A stretch of DNA of 64,000 nt, taken from NCBI RefSeq assembly GCF_001729785.1, contig NZ_CP017183.1, forward strand, positions 1,240,001 to 1,304,000. The letters run 5' to 3'. Source of the stretch: Enterobacter hormaechei subsp. xiangfangensis. GTDB lineage: Bacteria > Pseudomonadota > Gammaproteobacteria > Enterobacterales > Enterobacteriaceae. Shown here one piece after another: positions 58,634-64,000 of this stretch. Every line of letters begins with the position of its first letter. The first letter of the stretch is position 1. The position numbers were made by a program, and so were the translations under genes. Below the pieces are notes generated by a model, which saw nothing but the letters and a program-made list of their open reading frames with translations, searched no databases and was not told the DNA's origin.

Positions 58634-59665
58634 TCACCCATCGATAAATACGTCTGCCAGCGCCTTATGGCAGAGCAGCAAAGAGAGACTCTCCAGCTCC
58701 GCCCAGACAGACTGACCGTAATCCTGTTTTAACGTCAGTTCGGCGCGCATCAGAAGTTGCACTGCCTGACGCAACTGCTCCTGGCTCAGGCGGTTTATCG
58801 CCTCCGTGGTCATCGCCCGACGGTTTTGCCAGACGCGATGTTTGTCGAATAAGGCGCGCAGGGGCGTGTGTGCTGACTGGCGTTTAAGGTTGTTCAGCAG
58901 CAGTAATTCGCGCTGGAGCGTACGGAGAAGGATGACCGGCTCACTCCCTTCCAGGCGCAGCTGTTGCAGGATGTGCAGAGCACGTTTACTTTTCGCCGAC
59001 AGCAGCGCATCAACCCAGTGGAAGGGGGTAAAGTGCGCGGCATCATTCACCGCCTGTTCCACGCGCGGCAGCGTCAGCTTGCCATCGGGCCACAGCAGGG
59101 CGAGCCTGTCCAGCGCCTGCGCCAGTGCCAGAAGGTTGCCTTCGTAGCAGTAGCACAGGAGCTGACTGGCGGCCTCATCCAGCTGCAAATTGTGCTGCTT
59201 TGCTCGCGCGGCAACCCATTTTGGCAGATGCGCCTGCTCTGGAGTCTGGCAGGAGACAAGCACCGCACTGGGGGTTAGCCGGGTAAACCAAGCAGCGTTT
59301 TCCTGCGCTTTTGTGAGTTTGTTGCCGCGTACGATAAGCAGCAGATCGCCGTGTAACAAACTCACCAGCATAGCCAGCTGTTCATTGATGGCAGCGTTAG
59401 GACCATTCTCAGGCAGCAGGATCTGGATTGTCTGACGAGAGGCAAACAGGCTCATGGCCTGACAAAGCGAGAAGATAGCGTTCCAGTCGGTACTGTTATC
59501 GATCTGGAACGTATGATGCTCATCGAAACCCTGCGCGGCTGCCGCATGGCGAACCGCATCAAGGCTTTCCTGTAGTAACAGGGGGTCGTTGCCGAGTAGC
59601 AGATAGGCCGCGCGCAGCCCTTCGTTGAGCTGCGCGCGGAGTTGTTCAGGATACAACCTGATCAT
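58634..59665 (-). CDS. holA: DNA polymerase III subunit delta
   Basis: Protein of 343 residues, the E. coli length. It is the clamp-loader wrench that opens the beta clamp. The N-terminal [20 protein letters not shown] and the region [20 protein letters not shown], which contains the beta-binding element, are conserved. It overlaps lptE by one base (59665) and is followed at once by nadD. Confidence 0.95.
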   Translation of the reverse strand: MIRLYPEQLRAQLNEGLRAAYLLLGNDPLLLQESLDAVRHAAAAQGFDEHHTFQIDNSTDWNAIFSLCQAMSLFASRQTIQILLPENGPNAAINEQLAMLVSLLHGDLLLIVRGNKLTKAQENAAWFTRLTPSAVLVSCQTPEQAHLPKWVAARAKQHNLQLDEAASQLLCYCYEGNLLALAQALDRLALLWPDGKLTLPRVEQAVNDAAHFTPFHWVDALLSAKSKRALHILQQLRLEGSEPVILLRTLQRELLLLNNLKRQSAHTPLRALFDKHRVWQNRRAMTTEAINRLSQEQLRQAVQLLMRAELTLKQDYGQSVWAELESLSLLLCHKALADVFIDG

Positions 59666-60234
59666 CAGTTACCCAGAGACGTTGGCATATCCGGCGTGCT
59701 GGCATCCGGTGTTTCGATAACGTCAGCGCCTTTTTTCGTCGACGCGGCAATGGCAGGCAGCCTGCGGATCAGCTGTTCCGCGGCCTTATCATACATTTCC
59801 TTGATGATAATCTGCTGTTCGGCGTCTTTTGCCAGCGCCGTCTGCGGGTTATCGAAGAACGAGCGGTAGACTTTGGTATTGATAGGGTAAATATCTTTAC
59901 CTGGCATCAAGACGGCCGCATCAACGGTTAGCACCATCTGATATTCCGCCGTCCGCCCATCCTGGAAGATCGAGGCCGTATCTTGTGACAGCGTTGATTT
60001 CAGGACACGGAGCGAAGGAACATCCTGACGTAGGGTTCCCTTCTCGATCAGCTTAACATCGTTCAAACGCAGCTGGTTACGAATGGCCCGGCTCAGCGGT
60101 CCGTTCGGATCGGATGAGTCGAAGATCATCGTTTTCATCTGCGCAGGCACTGCCGTGGTGTTGCGCAGGTGCCAGCCGCAGCCAGCGGTGACAAGCACCG
60201 CCAGAGATAAGAGTATTGTTGCCAGTTGTCGCAC
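59665..60234 (-). CDS. lptE: LPS-assembly lipoprotein LptE
   Basis: Outer-membrane lipoprotein of 189 residues. The lipobox VTAGC has Cys19. It plugs the LptD barrel and helps to place lipopolysaccharide at the cell surface. The central region [20 protein letters not shown] and [20 protein letters not shown] matches E. coli LptE (RlpB). The start is GTG with GGGAGGAAAC. It lies 14 bases downstream of leuS. Confidence 0.95.
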   Translation of the reverse strand: MRQLATILLSLAVLVTAGCGWHLRNTTAVPAQMKTMIFDSSDPNGPLSRAIRNQLRLNDVKLIEKGTLRQDVPSLRVLKSTLSQDTASIFQDGRTAEYQMVLTVDAAVLMPGKDIYPINTKVYRSFFDNPQTALAKDAEQQIIIKEMYDKAAEQLIRRLPAIAASTKKGADVIETPDASTPDMPTSLGN

Positions 60235-60248
60235 GTTTCCTCCCGCGC

Positions 60249-62831
60249 TTAGCCAACGACCAGATTCAGCAGTTTACCAGGTACGTAGATCACTTTACGT
60301 ACGGTAACGCCCTCAAGGTATTTAGCGACCAGATGCTCCTGGCCTGCGCGCTCGCGAACCTGTTCTTCGGTTGCGTCGACCGCGACGGTAATTTTACCGC
60401 GCACTTTACCGTTAACCTGCACCACCACCAGCGTGGTGTTTTCCACCATAGCGGATTCATCCGCCACTGGCCACGGCGCATTGTCGATATCGCCTTCGCC
60501 TTTCAGCTCCTGCCACAGGGTAAAGCTAACGTGCGGCGTGAACGGGTTCAGCATGCGAACGACCGCCAGCAGCGCTTCACGCATTAACGCGCGATCCTGC
60601 TCGCCATCCTGCGGGGCTTTCGCCAGCTTGTTCATCAGTTCCATAATAGCCGCAATTGCGGTATTGAAGGTCTGACGACGACCAATATCATCGGTGACTT
60701 TCGCAATAGTTTTATGAACATCACGACGCAGCGCCTGTTGATCTTCAGTCAGTGCAGCTACGTTCAGCGCTGGCGCATCGCCCTGAGAGGTGTGCTCGTA
60801 AACCAGTTTCCAGACGCGCTTCAGGAAGCGGTTGGCCCCTTCAACGCCGGATTCCTGCCACTCAAGGGTCATATCTGCCGGGGAGGCGAACATCATGAAC
60901 AGACGCACGGTATCCGCACCATAACGCTCAACCATCACCTGCGGGTCGATGCCGTTATTTTTAGACTTGGACATCTTGCTCATGCCGGTATAAACCAGTT
61001 CATGACCTTCAGCGTCTTTCGCCTTCACGATACGGCCTTTCTCGTCGCGCTCGACAATCGCATCAACCGGAGAAACCCAGTTACGCTCGCCGTTCGCGCC
61101 AACGTAGTAGAACGCATCTGCCAGCACCATACCCTGACACAGCAGCTGTTTTGCCGGCTCGTCGGAGTTGACCAGGCCTGCGTCACGCATCAGTTTGTGG
61201 AAGAAGCGGAAGTAGAGCAGGTGCATGATGGCGTGTTCAATGCCACCGATGTAAATGTCTACCGGCAGCCAGTAGTTTGCTGCATCAGAATCCAGCATGC
61301 CTTCTTTGTACTGCGGGCAGGTGTAGCGCGCATAGTACCAGGAGGATTCCATAAAGGTGTCAAAGGTGTCGGTTTCACGCAGCGCTGGCTGACCGTTGAC
61401 GGTGGTTTTCGCCCACTCAGGATCGGCTTTGATCGGGCTGGTGATGCCGTCCATGACCACGTCTTCCGGCAGGATCACCGGCAGCTGATCTTCTGGCGTT
61501 GGCATCACGGTACCATCTTCCAGCGTCACCATTGGGATTGGCGCACCCCAGTAACGCTGACGGGAAACGCCCCAGTCGCGCAGACGGTAGTTCACTTTAC
61601 GCTCGCCCACGCCCAGGGAGGCCAGCTTGTCGGCGATGGCGTTGAAGCCCTCTTCAAAGCTCAGGCCGCTGAACTCACCGGAGTTAAACAGGGTGCCTTT
61701 TTCAGTCAGCGCTTGCTCAGAGAGATCGGGTTCAGAGCCGTCAGCAGCAAGAATAACAGGCTTGATGGTCAGGCCGTATTTGGTGGCAAATTCGTAGTCG
61801 CGCTGGTCGTGACCCGGCACGGCCATCACGGCGCCTGTGCCGTATTCCATCAGTACGAAGTTGGCGGCCCAGACAGGGATCGCTTCGCCCGTCAGCGGGT
61901 GGATCGCTTTGAAGCCGGTATCAACGCCTTTTTTCTCCATCGTCGCCATGTCGGCTTCGGCCACTTTCGTGTTGCGGCATTCGTCGATAAAGGTCGCCAG
62001 TTCTGGATTGTTTTCTGCCGCTTTCTGCGCCAGCGGGTGACCTGCGGCCACGGCCAGGTAGGTCGCGCCCATGAAGGTGTCCGGGCGGGTGGTGTAGACG
62101 GTCAGGGTCTGATCGTAGTTCTCAACGTTGAAGGTAATTTCCACACCTTCGGAACGGCCGATCCAGTTGCGCTGCATGGTCTTAACGGTATCTGGCCAGT
62201 GGTCCAGATTGTCCAGATCGTTCAGCAGTTCGTCAGCGTAGGCGGTGATTTTGATAAACCACTGCGGGATCTCTTTACGCTCTACTTTGGTGTCGCAGCG
62301 CCAGCAGCAGCCATCGATAACCTGTTCGTTCGCGAGAACGGTCTGGTCATTTGGGCACCAGTTAACGGCAGAGGTCTTCTTGTACACCAGGCCTTTTTTA
62401 TACAGCTCGGTGAAGAACTTCTGCTCCCAGCGGTAGTATTCCGGGGTACAGGTTGCCAGCTCGCGGCTCCAGTCATAGCCGAAGCCCAGCATTTTCAGCT
62501 GGTTTTTCATGTACGCGATGTTGTCGTACGTCCACGGAGCCGGTGCCGTGTTGTTTTTCACCGCCGCGCCTTCAGCAGGCAGGCCGAACGCATCCCAGCC
62601 GATAGGCTGAAGAACGTTTTTGCCCAGCATGCGCTGGTAGCGTGCAATCACGTCACCGATGGTGTAGTTACGCACGTGGCCCATGTGTAGTCGACCAGAA
62701 GGATAGGGAAGCATCGACAGGCAGTAATACTTCTCTTTGCTCTCGTCTTCGGTTACTTCAAAGGTGCGCTTCTCGTCCCAGTGTTGCTGGACTTTTGATT
62801 CTATCTCTTCCGGGCGGTATTGCTCTTGCAT
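60249..62831 (-). CDS. leuS: Leucyl-tRNA synthetase
   Basis: Class I synthetase of 860 residues, as in E. coli. The HIGH-type motif is [15 protein letters not shown] near residue 45, and KMSKS is in [15 protein letters not shown]. The editing (CP1) domain has the Thr-rich loop [20 protein letters not shown] and [17 protein letters not shown] 62831 gives [18 protein letters not shown]; a longer frame runs 36 codons upstream into the promoter. It starts the leuS-lptE-holA-nadD operon. Confidence 0.98.
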   Translation of the reverse strand: MQEQYRPEEIESKVQQHWDEKRTFEVTEDESKEKYYCLSMLPYPSGRLHMGHVRNYTIGDVIARYQRMLGKNVLQPIGWDAFGLPAEGAAVKNNTAPAPWTYDNIAYMKNQLKMLGFGYDWSRELATCTPEYYRWEQKFFTELYKKGLVYKKTSAVNWCPNDQTVLANEQVIDGCCWRCDTKVERKEIPQWFIKITAYADELLNDLDNLDHWPDTVKTMQRNWIGRSEGVEITFNVENYDQTLTVYTTRPDTFMGATYLAVAAGHPLAQKAAENNPELATFIDECRNTKVAEADMATMEKKGVDTGFKAIHPLTGEAIPVWAANFVLMEYGTGAVMAVPGHDQRDYEFATKYGLTIKPVILAADGSEPDLSEQALTEKGTLFNSGEFSGLSFEEGFNAIADKLASLGVGERKVNYRLRDWGVSRQRYWGAPIPMVTLEDGTVMPTPEDQLPVILPEDVVMDGITSPIKADPEWAKTTVNGQPALRETDTFDTFMESSWYYARYTCPQYKEGMLDSDAANYWLPVDIYIGGIEHAIMHLLYFRFFHKLMRDAGLVNSDEPAKQLLCQGMVLADAFYYVGANGERNWVSPVDAIVERDEKGRIVKAKDAEGHELVYTGMSKMSKSKNNGIDPQVMVERYGADTVRLFMMFASPADMTLEWQESGVEGANRFLKRVWKLVYEHTSQGDAPALNVAALTEDQQALRRDVHKTIAKVTDDIGRRQTFNTAIAAIMELMNKLAKAPQDGEQDRALMREALLAVVRMLNPFTPHVSFTLWQELKGEGDIDNAPWPVADESAMVENTTLVVVQVNGKVRGKITVAVDATEEQVRERAGQEHLVAKYLEGVTVRKVIYVPGKLLNLVVG

Positions 62832-63045
62832 GGCAGCCAGTGGTCCTGTGTTCAATACAGCTACAAATGTAGCCAATGGATGTGGTAATTCAGATCCGCA
62901 TAGCATAGCCCAAACGCCCGCGTCAAAACAGCCTTTCACGCAAATGCACTTTGCAGGAATTTACCGGGTCTGTGCTTCACCTGACAAAGCGGCGACGAAA
63001 TAAGGTCTATTATTAGAGACAGTTACTTACCCGGGAGGCAAAATG

Positions 63046-63528
63046 ATGAACAAGGTTGCTCAATTTTACCGTGAACTGGTAGCGACTCTGACGGAACGGC
63101 TGCGTAACGGCGAGCGTGATATCGACGCGCTGGTCGAACAGGCACGCGCACGCGTGACGCAAACGGGTGAGTTAACGCGAACCGAAGTGGAAGAGGTAAC
63201 GCGCGCCGTGCGCCGCGACCTGGAGGAGTTCGCGCGAAGCTATGAAGAGAGCCAGGACGAGATCGCCGACAGTGTTTTTATGCGGGTAATTAAAGAGAGC
63301 CTGTGGCAGGAGCTGGCGGATATTACCGATAAAACTCAGCTGGAGTGGCGCGAGGTGTTCCAGGATTTAAACCACCACGGTGTCTATCACAGCGGCGAAG
63401 TAGTGGGGCTGGGGAACCTGGTGTGTGAGAAGTGCCACCACCATATCGCCGTTTATACGCCGGAGGTGTTGTCGCTGTGTCCGAAGTGCGGGCACGACCA
63501 GTTCCAGCGTCGGCCGTTTGAGCCGTAG
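63046..63528 (+). CDS. ybeL: DUF1451 zinc-ribbon protein YbeL
   Basis: Protein of 160 residues, near identical to E. coli YbeL. Residues 1-100 are charged and helical (NGERDIDALVEQARARV, RAVRRDLEEFARSYEES). The C-terminal part carries a zinc ribbon, VCEKCHHH and LCPKCGHDQF. The function is unknown. Two ATGs lie in tandem; the second (63046) has better spacing from GGGAGG and matches the E. coli start. It is divergent from leuS. Confidence 0.93.
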   Translation: MNKVAQFYRELVATLTERLRNGERDIDALVEQARARVTQTGELTRTEVEEVTRAVRRDLEEFARSYEESQDEIADSVFMRVIKESLWQELADITDKTQLEWREVFQDLNHHGVYHSGEVVGLGNLVCEKCHHHIAVYTPEVLSLCPKCGHDQFQRRPFEP

Positions 63529-63549
63529 GTAAAAGCAAAACTGTTTGCA

Positions 63550-63582
63550 CCCTCTCCCTGTGGGAGAGGGTCGGGGTGAGGG
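63550..63582. repeat. REP-like palindrome between ybeL and the Hcp-like gene
   Basis: CCCTCTCCC-TGT-GGGAGAGGG followed by TCGGGGTGAGGG, the reverse orientation of the copies at 13281 and 16164. It lies between two converging genes. Confidence 0.85.
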
Positions 63583-63658
63583 CATCAGGCCGCAGAATAA
63601 TAAGCCAGCCGCTCCGCCAGTAAATATCCAAACGTTTCCCGAAAGATTTCCACCCTCT

Positions 63659-64000
63659 TTAGGCTGTGACCCTTTCATTCAACGAGTCTTTGTACATTAT
63701 GTTTCCTTCAGTGTACTTCCATTCTATAGACTCATAGCGAATTTCAACTTCTTCCATATGCTTACTTGCAATACCTACTGGAAATAGAACGGGGGAGATT
63801 TGAGTTATCTTTACATTTTCCAGCTTTATATTGAAATATTCCAGTTCTATTCCTGCATCATTAATTTTATACATTTTTATTAAAGCTTCTTTCAGTATTC
63901 TTCCTTCGCATACGGCTCTGAATAGATAGGGTGTGAGCCGGTCTATCTCTTTTTTAAATCTAATCGGTACATGAAGACGTGTTCCAGTCAGTTTCCCTGT
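63659..64000 (-). CDS. Hcp-like type VI secretion tube protein, 3' part
   Basis: The minus-strand frame is open to the window edge; 113 C-terminal residues are visible and the start lies outside. The pattern TGTRLHVPIRFKKEIDRL, then TPYLFRAVCEG, LENVKITQISP, KHMEEVEIRYESIEWKYTEG and a final DSLNERVTA is that of the Hcp (DUF796) family, which builds the inner tube of type VI secretion. The stretch is AT-richer than the neighbouring housekeeping genes, a sign of transfer. Whether other type VI genes follow cannot be seen. A second possibility is an Hcp-fused effector, but the visible part ends where Hcp normally ends. Confidence 0.75.
   Translation of the reverse strand, partial: TGKLTGTRLHVPIRFKKEIDRLTPYLFRAVCEGRILKEALIKMYKINDAGIELEYFNIKLENVKITQISPVLFPVGIASKHMEEVEIRYESIEWKYTEGNIMYKDSLNERVTA

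Noticed and set aside
60714-62690. 658-residue open frame antisense to leuS
   Set aside because: It is the complementary frame of a high-GC, codon-biased essential gene, has no ribosome site or recognisable domain, and leuS itself is unmistakable.

Overview
The window is a contiguous piece of an enterobacterial chromosome. Protein sequences and gene order are very close to Escherichia coli K-12 (ent-cstA-ybdD-ybdH-ybdL/M/N/O-ahpCF-uspG-ybdR-rnk-rna-dcuC-pagP-cspE-crcB-tatE-lipA-lipB-ybeD-dacA-rlpA-mrdBA-rlmH-rsfS-nadD-holA-lptE-leuS-ybeL). Higher GC, an ERIC element, a dispersed CCCTCACCCC-type palindrome and a complete methionine salvage cluster point to Enterobacter or a close relative. No rRNA, tRNA, CRISPR array, transposase or integrase was found.

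Region by region. 1-2972 is the end of the enterobactin operon (entE 3' part, entB, entA, entH), followed by cstA and ybdD. 5536-6217 holds a toxin-first RelE/XRE toxin-antitoxin pair. 6401-19327 is the main accessory block: an SDR gene and ybdH on the minus strand, a divergent sugar-type ABC importer with an LVIVD beta-propeller protein, mtnK divergent from mtnA, an SRPBCC gene, mtnBCD, and ybdL. This encodes every step from methylthioribose back to methionine (MtnK, MtnA, MtnB, MtnC, MtnD, with YbdL as the transaminase). MetJ-type operator arrays lie in the three divergent control regions (about 8327, 14546 and 18076), so importer, pathway and ybdH look like one methionine-repressed unit.

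19328-22211 holds ybdM, ybdN and ybdO. E. coli dsbG is absent; in its place is a roughly 240-nt candidate structured RNA with its own promoter and terminator. ahpC and ahpF follow, separated by an ERIC element, then uspG, ybdR and rnk with an attenuator-like leader. 28023-35759 is an accessory insert between rnk and rna: a flavin-reductase/AraC pair and the fryBC-ypdFE-fryA PTS/peptidase operon, which lies elsewhere in E. coli K-12. The E. coli cit locus is absent, so rna is followed directly by dcuC.

38544-44869 is a copper/silver efflux set (small Cys/His protein, CusF-like, CusC-, CusB- and CusA-like) with no cusRS. 45031-62831 is the conserved housekeeping stretch: lipid A palmitoylation, cold-shock protein, fluoride export, Tat, lipoate synthesis, cell elongation (dacA, rlpA, mrdB, mrdA), ribosome maturation, NAD synthesis, DNA polymerase III delta, LPS export and leucyl-tRNA synthetase. 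E. coli cobC is missing between nadD and rsfS. The window ends after ybeL in an AT-richer stretch carrying the 3' part of an Hcp-like type VI secretion gene.

The best candidates for undescribed biology are the MetJ-linked importer/LVIVD/ybdH-SDR set, the structured RNA upstream of ahpC, the 5'-terminal hairpin of cspE, two unannotated 28-29-residue membrane peptides, and the orphan Hcp end. All identifications come from reading the sequence and from remembered family knowledge; no database search was run.
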